Source: Gigaspora margarita (taxonomy: Eukaryota > Glomeromycota > Glomeromycetes > Diversisporales > Gigasporaceae). From it: a DNA stretch of 64,000 nt. Numbering within the stretch: the first letter of the stretch is position 1; the number at the start of each line of letters is the position of its first letter. Shown in pieces: positions 23,011 to 34,800 of this stretch. The notes under the pieces are model-generated. The model was not told where the DNA came from. It saw only the letters and a program-made list of their open reading frames with translations, and did no database searches. The position numbers and the translations under genes were made by a program. The stretch spans positions 257,050-321,049 of the forward strand of contig WTPW01000425.1 in NCBI GenBank assembly GCA_009809945.1, read 5' to 3'.

Positions 23011-23644
23011 GAGTTTTTTTTTAACAAAATTAAAAATTTAGGATTAGGATCTTAATATTAGAAGCTATATAGTTAAAGTAATGCCTATTATATATAAAAT
23101 TTCATTCCCATTATTTTTAATTAGTGCACCAAGACAGGTTTATACACTCATTTTTTTTGTATTTTCTCTTTTTACAGGGTTTTTGTTTTTCTTCGCTTTG
23201 CTCATGTGTCAGACTAATCTGGGATCATCACATTTTATGTTCTCTGATTGGCTATTTTTCCTTTTTGGATTTGTATCACCTGCACAAATAAGTGTACATG
23301 GTGATCTCTCCTAAAAAATTACGTGATTTACTGTACTTCCCTTAATATAATACAAATAGATCTCAGATTATCTGATTTTTTTTATTATATTAATACTATC
23401 AATATTTCTTATTATAGCATATTTGTCAAATTTAACTAATCTATACTATAAGATCGATGGTAACTTTTTTCTGACAAACATTAGAGAAGAGATTTATTAG
23501 AAATTAATATATGAAGAATCAAAAGAACACAAAAGGCCAGAGACTAAGAACTTAGCCCTAAACAAAAAAAGGAACAGAGAGAGCACCACAGAATATGAAA
23601 ATAATAGAAAAAAAAATAACTAACAAAAACAAGAAATATGGGGT

Positions 23645-23727
23645 GTGGCAATATAGCGAAGTTGGAAAGTTGTCACCCCCAAGGAATTTGTAACTCAGGT
23701 ACAGGGTTCGAATCCCACTGGAGACAA
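23645..23727 (+). other. tRNA-like sequence (possible SINE head)
   Basis: A-box-like TAGCGAAGTTGG and a perfect B-box-like GGGTTCGAATCCC occur about 45 bases apart, as in a tRNA with a long variable region. I cannot fold a clean acceptor stem, so it is more likely a tRNA-derived element head or an old tRNA copy than a working tRNA gene. The 23342-23640 stretch before it holds AT-rich sequence and an A-rich LINE-like leader (about 23480-23640) but no gene. Confidence 0.45.
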
Positions 23728-24149
23728 TTTTCAAAAATTATATCTGTGTTACAGTAACTGGGCCATAATAAGGCCTATAACTCAGGTTATTCCATGTCCT
23801 AATATGATCGCATGACGGGGATTTGCATGTTATAAATCACAACACTTATCACTACACTTATATTGATTTATTTTCATTAATTGTTATCACCCCGGGTTTA
23901 CCATTATTGCCCCGGGGAGATAATTAAAATTGTTAATGAACCTCATAGTGTACCGTGATGAAGGTTTTTTAAGATTAGATCGAAGATATTTTAATATTTA
24001 TATAATATCGGGAGCGAAAGTTTTAAAATTTAATATTAGACTGAGTCTTTATAATAAAAATTTTTCTATTATCGTATTAATAACCGAAGTAAATTGTTTA
24101 TTAAAAGTAAAATTCTAATTCAATCCATTATGGTAAACTTCTAATTTAT

Positions 24150-26452
24150 TTACTTATTAAAAGATATCTTTATGTCGATATTGCAGTCCTTACAATTTTC
24201 AATNATAACTTTAGGCGCACTTTCAATTGGATTAGAATTAGAATGCAGAGNACTTTCTTGAGTATTTCCTTGAATATTTTCTTGAACATTTTCTTTACTT
24301 TTCTTGACTGGACTAATAAAAGGCTTTGAGGCATCATATGGCTTGAAAGGTTTAGGCTTGAAAATTTTAGGCCGAATTGGATGATGATCANCTGGAAGAG
24401 ACTTTAATGGTAATCGTGAAGAAACTAAAAAGAATATTTGTTTGTAGCAGTTATAAAAAATATACAGTAAAATTTGATATCGATATTGATATTAGTAAAA
24501 TATCTAAAATAAACTTGATTTGAATCTTGTTTTGAATCTCTTTTCAGGATAATCATTGAAACAGTACTATTCATTATTTCTTTCATAAATGTTTGATATG
24601 ATGCAACTCCTCCAAGTGAGCGATGTCCACTAAATGCCATTATACGATCCGTTGTTACATTAAGTTGCGTAAGTATTTGTATCGCACTTCTTCTCAATGA
24701 ATGATTAGTTATTTTTTTATGGTTCATATTAACAACTCCTGCTTTTTGGCAAATTTCTCTAATCATCTTCTCATGCGAATATTGTCCAAGTGCAGCATCG
24801 TAAAACCAAATACCTTTTACAAAATCTTAAAAAAAATTTTAAATTAAAAAAAAAGACATATATTAATAAAAAAATTTTGCGTAAATAAAATACCGCTATT
24901 AGAAGCAATTTGAAGAAAAAATTCTTCTGATTTGAAATAAGTTCCTCGACGAAATATGTAATATGAAATATCTGAAACTGGAGTAAACTTCTCATGCGTA
25001 TCAGGTGGTATTTGACATACCCGACCTGCATTTCTAAGATTTTTAAGCCACCCGCATGGTTCTTCTCATGAGGAATAGTAATTTTTAGACTCTTATCTGC
25101 GCTCACTTTAACATGATCGAATTTGAGTCGCTTTGCATCTCCACCTCGTAATCCACCTAAAAGACACAACCAAAAATACACTCGGTATGTAATGGAAGTT
25201 GGTGTATCTTCTAAAAGATTTTTATTGGTCCTGCGGGTCGATAGCGTAGTGGTTGCACTCCCAGGACATTAACCGCTTCAAGCGCAAGGTCGCCAGTTCA
25301 AGTCTTAGAAACGGCAAAATAACTACACACGATCATGTGAAGGATGACTTGAATTAGGATGCCAGGACCACGTTTGGACGGCACAGCCACGTTGGGTTTG
25401 CAGTTGATCTGTTCTTTGTTTAATGATCGACCGGAATTACCCGAAACGGAAGGATAACCACTCCAGGTTGAATTGGACGGAGCATGGAGTAGTCTGCCCT
25501 AACGAGGATTTGTTCTGATCTGTTTCCTGCCTCGGGGACGAAAAAGTTCTAGAAGATTCAAAATGGGTCGGATGCCGATGACACTGCCGGATGACTCTGG
25601 TTGAATTAAATAGGATGGCTTAGTACCGATTAGCCACGGTAATAACAATAAAAATTAGGAAGGCTTAGTACCGGTTAGCCACGGTAAAAATAGTAATAAA
25701 ATGCATAGATGTAGATCGTTACAAATATGTACAAAAATGTAGGGACTCGTCCCATGACCAAAAATTTGACCTTAATAAAAGAAGCACCAACAGCGCCCCT
25801 AGCATAGCTCTAGGGTTAAAATAAAAAAAAAAATTTTTATTGTTTAATCCTGAACCAACTTGATTTTTCCATCAATTGTTGCAAATAAGTGTGGGAATTG
25901 GTTTTTATCAAGTATATTTGGTTTGGGATCTTGACATGAATTTATCTGCAAATGATGTGCAATTCCACAAAAACTGTTATAGATTGATGTGGGTGCATAA
26001 AGTTTACCATCTTTCCTTTTTAAAGCGACAAAAAATTGGATAAGAATATTTTCTAATTCTGTGCGATCTTTAATCTGTGTAATATCGCCCGAAAGATTCG
26101 TATCTTTGAAATATTTGCTAATTGCATTAACCCAAGTTTGAGTATTATGACTTGTGTTCTTTACAGTAGCATAATTTATCATATGATTGATATCAACTGG
26201 AGAAGGCGTAACAAATCGAATCTAAAAAAATTATATATTGAGATTATAGTAATAATTTATATAAATAATTTATCGGTTATAATAATAATAGTATAAACAA
26301 ATATAGACCTCGTCATCACTGCTTTTGTTAAAATCATCATTAATATCTTTAGTAGAAGTAATATTTGGATCGAATAAATTATTTATTTGTTTGTGTGGCT
26401 TCAAGTTATATAGCTGTGCAGCCGAAGTAAAATTTAAATCATCTTGGTTCAT
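24150..26452 (-). CDS. Crypton-type tyrosine recombinase, multi-exon, frame disrupted
   Basis: This enzyme class cuts and rejoins DNA through a tyrosine. Exon 1 (26452 to about 26309) begins MNQDDLNFTSAAQLYNL. After an intron (about 26224-26308), exon 2 holds the core-binding domain (INYATVKNTSHNTQTWVNAI to FPHLFATIDGK). A SINE then interrupts. The catalytic domain follows: GLRGGDAKRLKFD with the first Arg (about 25150), HSLRRS (His-X-X-Arg, about 24690), AFSGHRSLGGVASYQTF with the second His and the likely nucleophile Tyr (about 24600). Introns at about 24826-24890 and 24428-24511 precede the last exon, which ends ENCKDCNIDIKISFNK. Two one-base shifts lie in five-base A runs (25040-25044 and 25864-25868 on the plus strand). 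All catalytic residues look present. Start chosen as the first Met of exon 1. Confidence 0.8.
25228..25832 (+). mobile_element. SINE with tRNA-like head, copy 1
   Basis: ATTTTTATTG flanks both ends (25218-25227, 25833-25842). The head has A-box-like GATAGCGTAGTGG and B-box-like GCCAGTTCAAGTC. The body has no frame, and the tail reads CCTTAATAAAAGAAGCACCA, then GCGCCCCTAGC, then TCTAGGGTTAAAATAAAA. Three more full copies and one tail fragment occur in the window. It splits the recombinase gene. Confidence 0.88.
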
Positions 26453-26686
26453 TATTTGAACAAAAAAAATCTAATAAAAAATAAAACTAAGCGAAAAAAA
26501 TAAAATCCCAATGAAGAAATTTTTAGCGAAAAGAAAAGATTTAAGAGAGACAAAAAAGTGATTTAACAAAAAAAAAATTTGTATTTATATCCAGTCTAAA
26601 GTTTATTTTTGTAGTGATAAAATGTGTGATTTATAACATTAATCATCATCATGTCGTCATATAGAACGTAGAATAACTCATTTATT

Positions 26687-26850
26687 CCACCGTGTCGGGG
26701 AAATAATTGATATAAAATCTCCCTAGCGGAACTAGAAAAGTATGGTCTAACACATGATCTGCTGCTTCGCAGCAGATCATGTGCTAAGCCATACTTTTCT
26801 AGTTCCGCTGGGGAGATATATCATTATTTCCACCGTCCTGGGGAATAAAT
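26687..26850. repeat. Near-perfect 160-bp hairpin
   Basis: The arms TAGCGGAACTAGAAAAGTAT and ATACTTTTCTAGTTCCGCT are exact and continue inwards through GATCTGCTGC to the loop TTCG. Outwards they continue less perfectly through GGGGAGAT and TTATTTCCACCG. It lies at the right edge of the recombinase element and could be its terminus or a separate insertion. Confidence 0.85.
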
Positions 26851-27988
26851 AGTTCTTGCACCACCCCTCAGTGTATTCTGTTGATGTGGAAGATTCTAGT
26901 AGTGATTTAAGCCACATGGTTTTAGTCGGCTGGCTTAGCCAGCTGACTAAATTATCAGCTAAGCAGCTGGCTAACGGCTAACTATTGGCCTGCATTCGGA
27001 ATATTTCGGGATCTTTGGCCCGTACTTTATGTCCATTTATTTTCCTTTCAGAATTTATTAGATGCTTATAATAGCTAGCTTTTAGCCGCATTAGCCAGCC
27101 CGATCACATTACATCAGCTGGCTTAGCTGGCTAAGCTGGCTTAGCTGCAGCTGCATTAGCCAGCTTAAATCACTAGATTCTAGATTGCGTAATACCAAGA
27201 GAACTTGAAGATCGGAAACCCTTAGCAAGTCCCGAGCAGAGAGTAGCTGGGCTTTCAACAGTAATACAAAAAAGGAATCAGATGGTGTGTATTGGCCGGC
27301 CAGTACGCCTATAACAAGAGGGTTAGAGGACCCTACCAACCGGGCCGCTGGAGTCGCACCGGAGGAAAAGGACATGTGTTACGGCATCATGTACCAAGGG
27401 AGGGAGTCCATTCGGTTCTTAAAGCCGGGCTGACTGACCCTTCCGGGCCTATGGATTGGGAGCAGGCAGACAACAGGTCAGAAAAGCTAGAAGAAGAATG
27501 TGTACGTAGTGACTGGGGTTTGGTGAACTCTGCAAGGGCAGAAGTAGGTAATGGTAGCGGTTTAATAGTTAGCCCTGACTGCAAGTATATAGGTAAAGCT
27601 GTAGCATAAGTTACTGAAGTGTAGGTGATACCTGAGTAGAACAGGGGCCACTCTACCAGGTCTCTCACTGGGATAAATTAGTCCTAAGGGAGATAGAAAA
27701 GAATCCGGATCTTGTTCTGGTGATACAAGAGGGATTGGCAGATGGCAATAATCAGAGGGTTTAAATAGGCAATAACCAGTATGCGGGTTGCAGGTATGGC
27801 AGCTAGGGTAGAACCTTAGGGTGGCTACTTAAATAGGCAACCAAAAGTTGCAGGTGTGGCTAGTTGTACTCTCGTCAATGTACTATGTCGGGTGACCTCC
27901 ATGTTGGAAACCCGTGATTCTACATATCTTGAATAAAACTCTTACTCCCGAAGTGAGCACCTAAACTTGAAAAAAAAAAAAAAAAAAA
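26851..27988 (+). mobile_element. Unclassified polyadenylated insertion
   Basis: GC-richer sequence than its surroundings runs to TTGAATAAAACTCTTACTCC and ends in a run of about 19 A (27970-27988), followed by LINE B ORF1 sequence. AATAAA before the A run suggests a retroposed transcript. No frame survives along it: the overlapping frames at 27109-27668 lack recognisable domains. A tRNA-like head is not evident. A hAT MITE (26900-27175) interrupts its left part. Confidence 0.45.
26900..27175. mobile_element. hAT MITE with AGCTGGCT repeats (276 bp)
   Basis: The ends TAGTGATTTAAGCCA and CAGCTTAAATCACTA are inverted repeats. GATTCTAG is duplicated at 26892-26899 and 27176-27183. Subterminal GGCTGGCTTAGCCAGCTG and GCTGGCTTAGCTGGCTAAGC words form a self-complementary array at both ends. 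Confidence 0.9.
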
Positions 27989-27999
27989 TCAAAAAAAAG

Positions 28000-29790
28000 A
28001 AATTGAAAACCAGGAACAACAAAGAAAACAGAAAACCTTTAAACAACCCAATAGTAGAAGAAGTTCTTCTCAAGGAAGTTTACATTGAAGATAAAGTTCA
28101 CATTGAATAAAATATGCCCAACAAGCTATAGCCTGAAGGAAATGAGCTGGGATGATAAAGTGGCTCAAGAAATAGAAGCTTTAAAGGATCTAACAAACAT
28201 GTACATGTGTTTACAAAACACTCTATTTACAAATGAAAACATCATAACAAAAATACTAGTAAAGAAAACAACAACAGAAAAGGAGACCGAAACACTGTTA
28301 CAACTTCCTTTGCAGGAAGAAAGTTTGAGCAAAGAACAGACAAAAATAAAAGCAAAGTGTCAAACTCAGAAAATTTACAGGTTAATTATACTGAAGAACC
28401 AGAAGTGAAACAGGTAAGACAATAGTTCTTTCTTTTCCTGATTCTTTCTTCTCACCAGGAAGAAACATATGATCAAATAATAACCATGTGTTGATTATTG
28501 ATATTCAAGACCTGCAACTGACTTTTAACAAAATAATGACCTCAATGTTTGAACACATGAAATATGATGTCTCAGCTACAAAGCACATTTTACAAGGGTA
28601 GGCATACATACCTGAGCTTACTTTGTGAATGAAGAAACAAAAATAAGAAGGTGCTATACAACCCATGGTATTAATATAGAAAACAAGGCCTATTATAGAT
28701 ATGTGCTGACTGATGGCAGGAAAACATTTTTATTGGTAAATATAAAAAAAAAATGTACCATTAGGCAATAAGCTAGACATATCAGATGCTCTACAGGGGG
28801 CATTTGAAAACATCTGAAAAATAGTGGCTATAAAACCATTGGTGATCGAAGAAACTCTGTATGTGACTGACCAGTAGATAGTTATATTCGAAACAACAAA
28901 TGATCCAGTAATATTCTGTGATTCACACATGTATTGGATAATAAAGTAACCATGGAGTAGAGGTTAGCCACAAAGGTATGCTACTTCTGCGAAAAAGAAG
29001 GCCATATCAGTTCTTGGAATCCATGGAACAGCGGAAATAGTTGAGAGAATGAAAACTCAATAGCTCACTAGATTATTCAGAAACACAAATTTGCCCTGAA
29101 AAGGAGAACTCTATCATGCAGGAAAAAAGTCAAGCTGAAAATAAGGTGAACACAAATAGTGCAAATACTGACAAAAGAGCAATGCCAGATCTGGCTATAA
29201 TAGAAAACCCACATAATAATCAAATAATTTTAACTGATAATGAGGCCGTGTTGTCTACAGAAAACAGAATAAAAGTATCACAAGAACAGGCAGAAATTAT
29301 GCCTACAAATGAGCTTGCCTTAAAAGGATATGACCCACGATCCTCACCCATTACACAGGGGATCAGGAACTGAAAACCAGAGACATGGAAATATTATTTC
29401 AATTCTAAACAAAAATTTCAATTAATTTATGCAAAATTTTCGATAAATTTCGATTGATTTATTCAAAATTTCGATAAATTTCGAATGATTTGTGCAAAAA
29501 TTTTGATAAATTTCGAAGTCAATGTAAAAAAATTTTTTTAATGTTGATTTTGTCCAATAATATTATTACTTATTATCATGTGATCTTTGGTATTTTTTTT
29601 AGCCAATAATATTATTTTTATATGATTTTTTTTATGATTTTGCCAAAAATTTTGATAAATTTTGATTAAATTTGGTCAAATTTCAAGAAATTTTGATCAA
29701 ATTTGAATGACAAAACAGACATGGATATGGAAGAATTTATAACAGTAAGTTACTATAAACAGTTGACAAGAAAAAAAGTGACTTTACTCC
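28000..29790 (+). pseudogene. LINE B ORF1, broken
   Basis: The N-terminal part (28085-28408) contains MSWDDKVAQEIEALKDLTNM, matching the SWNEKVEFELSALKGTTN segment at 44575-44640. The RRM-like core follows in pieces (28500-28930, IQDLQLTFNKI, then VIFETTNDPV). A knuckle CYFCEKEGHIS lies near 28980, followed by a low-complexity C-terminal part (29116-29373) and MDMEEFITVSYYK after an insertion. A TAG at 28875-28877 replaces a Trp conserved in other copies. ORF1 proteins coat LINE RNA. Not functional. Confidence 0.75.
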
Positions 29791-31778
29791 TTGAAAAGAA
29801 TTCTGCAAGACTCGCCCTATATGGAAATTAGAGGAAGGGGCACCAAAAACTACTACTGAAGTAGTATCACAACCTTTTACACATAATGATCACAGGACAA
29901 AAGTTTAAGATAGCTACACTAAACATAAAAGGTCTTAATGATAGTGGCAAGCAGAGGTAGTATTCTGACCCGTTACGAAAATTCCAACTTGGGTNGTGTC
30001 AACCCGCAGGTCACCCGTGGGTCAACCTGCGGGTCACCCACAAAGAGAGGAAGAGAAGGGAGAAAGAAAGGAAGTGAGGAGTGAGTAAGAGTAAAAATAG
30101 CTTAAAACGGCTTTTTTTTAAGTTTTTTTTTCTTTTTTTTTCTAAGCCAATTTTTTTTTATTTTTTAGAATTAGACTACCTACCCGCAGGGCAAAAATAC
30201 TGTTCCTGATGGACCTTCGGTACTATTCCTGATGGGATAAAAAAATTTGATTTATGTGCCTAGTATGTACGTCAAGAAATCTAAAAACCACAATTATACC
30301 TTATAAAGATAAAATACATGCATTGAAATCCTAAATAATTAACAATAAAATGTGTATGTAAATACTTTATTGAAGTCGATAATTTAAGAAATATGAATTT
30401 TAATGTAATACATACATACTTGGTTATCTGCTTAATGCAATTTGTAACCTATAATCAAGTTATACATTAAAATTAAATTAAACTTTTAAGTAATGTTTAT
30501 ATTTTGTCTCTATAAGGTGTGATTGTAGCTTTTAAATTTCTTGCACCATATGCCTATAACATTATTTTCAGACACATATTAGCTACTGTATAGTTGCAAA
30601 ATAACACCCATGTGCATTATTAAGGATAAGATCTCAAATTAAACTTAATTTAGGCCAAAATTTAAAATTACACGTTATTTTGTAACTATGCAATAATAAT
30701 TAATCGAATACAGTACAAATATAATTTATTGCTAAAAATTCTTTGCTTTCTTTAGCTCTTTTAACTATGTGTCTCGAATAATCTCATGGATGTTATTTAT
30801 GCGTAGATGCGGTGCTGTATTATTTTAAGGATCAATATTTTAGATAAGTCAAAACCAACATTATAGAATATTCATGATTTCATTATAACCAAGCATTGCT
30901 ATGAAAATTGACTTCGAGAAGCCTTTAAGAGCCCTGTCAGGAACGATACGTAAAACAGGTGTTTTTTCATTCCATCAGGAACAGCACCAACGATCCATCA
31001 GGATCGGTATTTTTGCACCCACAGGTGACCCGTAGCAAAATTTTTTTGTTACTTAGTGTTCACCGGGTCACTCGGGTGACCTGGCCACAGGTAACCTGTA
31101 GCAGAATTTTTCTATTGCCTAGTGTTCACCTGGGTCACCCGGGAGACCCACCTGCGGGTGACCCAAGTTGGAATTTTCGTAACGGGTCAGAATACTACCT
31201 CTGCTTGCCACTATCATTAAGACCTTTTATGTTTAGTGTAGCTATCTTAAACTTTTGTCCTGTGATCATTATGTGTAAAAGGTTGTGATACTACTTCAGT
31301 AGTAGTTTTTGGTGCCCCTTCCTCTAATTTCCATATAGGGCGAGTCTTGCAGAATTCTTTTCAAGGAGTAAAGTCACTTTTTTTCTTGTCAACTGTTTAT
31401 AGTAACTTACTGTTATAAATTCTTCCATATCCATGTCTGTTTTGTCATTCAAATTTGATCAAAATTTCTTGAAATTTGACCAAATTTAATCAAAATTTAT
31501 CAAAATTTTTGGCAAAATCATAAAAAAAATCATATAAAAATAATATTATTGGCTAAAAAAAATACCAAAGATCACATGATAATAAGTAATAATATTATTG
31601 GACAAAATCAACATTAAAAAAATTTTTTTACATTGACTTCGAAATTTATCAAAATTTTTGCACAAATCATTCGAAATTTATCGAAATTTTGAATAAATCA
31701 ATCAAAATTTATCAAAAATTTTGCATAAATCGATTGAAATTTTTGTTTAGAATCGAAATAATATATTTCTGTGTTCCT
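29374..31778. repeat. 2.4-kb inverted duplication including LINE sequence
   Basis: About 620 bp on the left (29374-29993) recurs almost base for base, inverted, at about 31157-31778. The arms hold not only the TAGTATTCTGACCC end of hAT-like element A but also the neighbouring LINE B segment (KIATLNIKGLND start of ORF2) and the 327-bp insertion. The high identity implies a recent event. It may be real (aberrant transposition or template switching) or a read/assembly artefact. Confidence 0.75.
29390..29716. mobile_element. 327-bp insertion rich in CGATAAATTT words
   Basis: AGACATGGA stands on both sides (29381-29389, 29717-29725), and ORF1 reads across it (RDMDMEEF). The ends AATATTATTTC and GAATGACAAAAC are not inverted repeats. 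The interior repeats TTCGATAAATTTCGAATGAT-like words. The class is unknown; a 9-bp (or 8-bp) duplication is compatible with hAT. Confidence 0.6.
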
Positions 31779-31892
31779 GCACACAGGTGACCCACGGGTC
31801 ACCTGCAGGTTGACCTCCCAGGTGGCCATAATTCAACCTGGGTCACCCGCCCACCCGCGGGTGACCCGAGTGATACTTACCTGGGTCAGAAC

Positions 31893-32764
<872 letters not shown>

Positions 32765-33007
32765 TCAGAACACTAAGCAGAGGATGACCCTGATATTAAT
32801 AAAATCATATAATTTAGACATAATAATGTTACAAGAAATGATCTTAGTAAAGAAGAAACAAGGTGATTTTTAAAGAAACAATGGTCATTTGATTTGATAT
32901 GGATGAACAGGACTGCAATCCTAGCAAAGAAAAAAGAAATAAAGTTCAAGGACATAGAAGTAAAAGTGGATGCCAGGATAATTTTACTAATATGCCTCTA
33001 TCAAGGC

Positions 33008-33776
33008 TAGGGGTCTTAGCTGGGTCAGGTCAGACTCAGGTCAGATTATATATAATGATCGCAAGTAATAGGGTTCCTCAAATTCAAATCAAATCAAATA
33101 TTGGTTCAATTTGAATTTGATCAAATCAAATTGACCCTGATTTGAATTTGATTTAATTCAAATATTTGAATTTGAATTTGATTTGGATTTGAATTTTTAA
33201 TAATAATTTCAAATCAAATCAAATATTTGTCAAATCAAATCAAATTTGGCCATATTTGAATTTGATCAAATCAAATATAGTCAAATTTGAATTTGAATTT
33301 GATCAAATATTTGATTCAAATATTTGAATATCAAATCAAATTGCGGAACCTAGCAAGTAATCACTACATAGTAAAGTCAAAATGTTACTATGTAAATTGA
33401 TAAAATACATATACTCAGAAATTTTATCCAAATTGGAGAAGTTTTTATTATTTGACTTTTAATTTAATTTTTTATTAAATGTAAAAATTAAAAGTCAAAT
33501 AATAAACTTTTCTCCGATTTGGATAGAAATTTTAGTGTATATGCATTTTGATCTTCCAAATAAGTTTACTTAAGCGGACATTATTAATTTATATAGTAAA
33601 ATTTAGACTTTACTATGTAGCAACTATTAACAATCTGGGTTCAACCCGGGTTGGGTTGGGACAGACCCAGGCTGGGTTTGGCATGAGGCGGGCAGACCCG
33701 GGTTTGGTTTTGACCCAAGTGGGTCTGACCTGGGTCAGGCCCAAACCTGACCCAACCTGACCCACTAAGACCCCTA
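33008..33776. mobile_element. hAT-like element with GGGTCAGGT subterminal repeats (769 bp)
   Basis: The ends TAGGGGTCTTAGCTGGGTCA and TGACCCACTAAGACCCCTA are inverted. ATCAAGGC is duplicated at 33000-33007 and 33777-33784. A foldback module (resuming at 33353) fills the middle, and a hAT MITE is nested inside that. The right subterminal part repeats GGGTTGGGACAGACCC-like words. Confidence 0.9.
33069..33352. mobile_element. hAT MITE, TAGGGTTCC family, copy 3
   Basis: The ends TAGGGTTCCTCAAATTC and AATTGCGGAACCTA are flanked by GCAAGTAA (33061-33068, 33353-33360). It sits in the left edge of a foldback module, which is itself inside a hAT-like element. Confidence 0.9.
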
Positions 33777-34800
33777 ATCAAGGCAGACAATATAATATAG
33801 AAAACATATACGCCCCTTTGATAAAGTGACTTTCTTTAATGAGTGGACTCTGAATATAAAAGAAGTGGGCATAAACATAATGCAGGGGACATAAACACCA
33901 ATCTCAATCCAGAAACCAACCAAGTCAGTCAAGCAGTATCACAAAAAGACCTGTCACGAATTATATTGAACAATAAAGTAGCCAGACTACACAATGCAAT
34001 AATTTTGCAAAAGAGACCCCTTTCTTTATATTCTTTCAAAATACTCAAAATCATAGGACAATGGGCACATGTATTAATTATATATTTGTGGATGAAGAGT
34101 ACAGGCAATACATATCAGATGTGTCAACACATTCTGGAAATTCAGATCACTTCCTATTAGAGTGCACACTTAGCTATGGTTGCTCTCAGAAGCCAAAGCT
34201 AGGTGGGTTTTTAACAAGAACTGTCTTAAAAATAAAAAAGATTTTACAAGAAATAATCACAGAGCTGGAATGAGGGGATGCAGTAGCTAATTGGAATATG
34301 TGCAAAATAAACTTGCAATTCATCATATGGGTCTTTAGAAGACCAAAGTGAATAGAAAGTGAACTGACCAGAATCAACAAAAAGCTAGTGAGCCTTAGAA
34401 CGCAATAAGCAAAAACAAACAATAATACAAGGTTGGATGCACAAATAAAGGAGGTTGAAATTAGGGCAAAAAATGGAAGTACAAAATTTGCAGATAAATG
34501 AGCTAGCAGATCAAAGGCAAGATGGATAGAAAAAAGAAGAAAAATCTATACAGTACTTATTCACGAGATTCAAATCATAACAGGCTAACTGCGAATTAGA
34601 CAAAATTAAAGTTCTGGAAGCTGTGAAAGCTGAAGGGCTCAATACCTTACAATATGCAAGAAAATATTATAAAAACCTATATAAGAAAGAAGAAATAAAC
34701 ACCTTAGTAACAGAAAAAATCCTGTCAGAACTACCAGCAGTCACAGCAGAAATGAATGCACAAATCATAACGGAAGAGATAACACAGGTGATCAAACCTA

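Larger units (their letters stand above)
16884..23296. mobile_element. ACTTATTTGTG inverted-repeat element, copy 2, holding LINE C
   Basis: The left end TTTACTTATTT is split by the insertion at 16895-17479 and resumes as GTATAAGTGATACAAACCC. The right end is GGATTTGTATCACCTGCACA then AATAAGTG. The inverted match runs about 35 bp and resembles copy 1 at 6526-6857. LINE C occupies most of the interior. No clear target duplication is seen. Confidence 0.6.
651..23341 (-). mobile_element. GGGAAG inverted-repeat element (Harbinger-like TSD), expanded by nested insertions
   Basis: The left end GGGAAGTGCAATAAATTACA and right end ATTTACTGTACTTCCC are flanked by TTA at 648-650 and 23342-23344. Compared with the compact copy at 54039-54584 this copy is inverted, and its pieces occur in the expected order: 651-723, 13780-14223, 15426-15458, 16421-16447, 16867-16883 and 23297-23341. 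Everything between those pieces is inserted sequence. A 3-bp TTA/TAA duplication is typical of PIF/Harbinger elements; no transposase of that type is seen. Confidence 0.65.
23770..26690 (-). mobile_element. Tyrosine-recombinase element with inverted ends
   Basis: About 75 bp near 23785-23862 (GTTATTCCATGTCCTAATAT through GTTATAAATCACA and TTATCACTAC) recurs inverted near 26605-26682, roughly three bases in four matching. Between them lies the recombinase gene. Classical Cryptons lack inverted ends, so this arrangement is notable. The precise outer limits and any target duplication are unclear. Confidence 0.55.

Noticed and set aside
651..23341. LTR retrotransposon with long terminal repeats
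   Set aside because: The ends are inverted, not direct; no gag, protease, integrase or primer-binding site is seen.
25234..25310. tRNA gene
   Set aside because: A and B boxes belong to the head of a SINE whose target duplication includes the head; similar heads occur in three other copies.
27109..27668. Three overlapping frames suggesting a small host gene
   Set aside because: Two strands compete, part of one lies in a hAT MITE, and no frame has domain-like content or a splice pattern.
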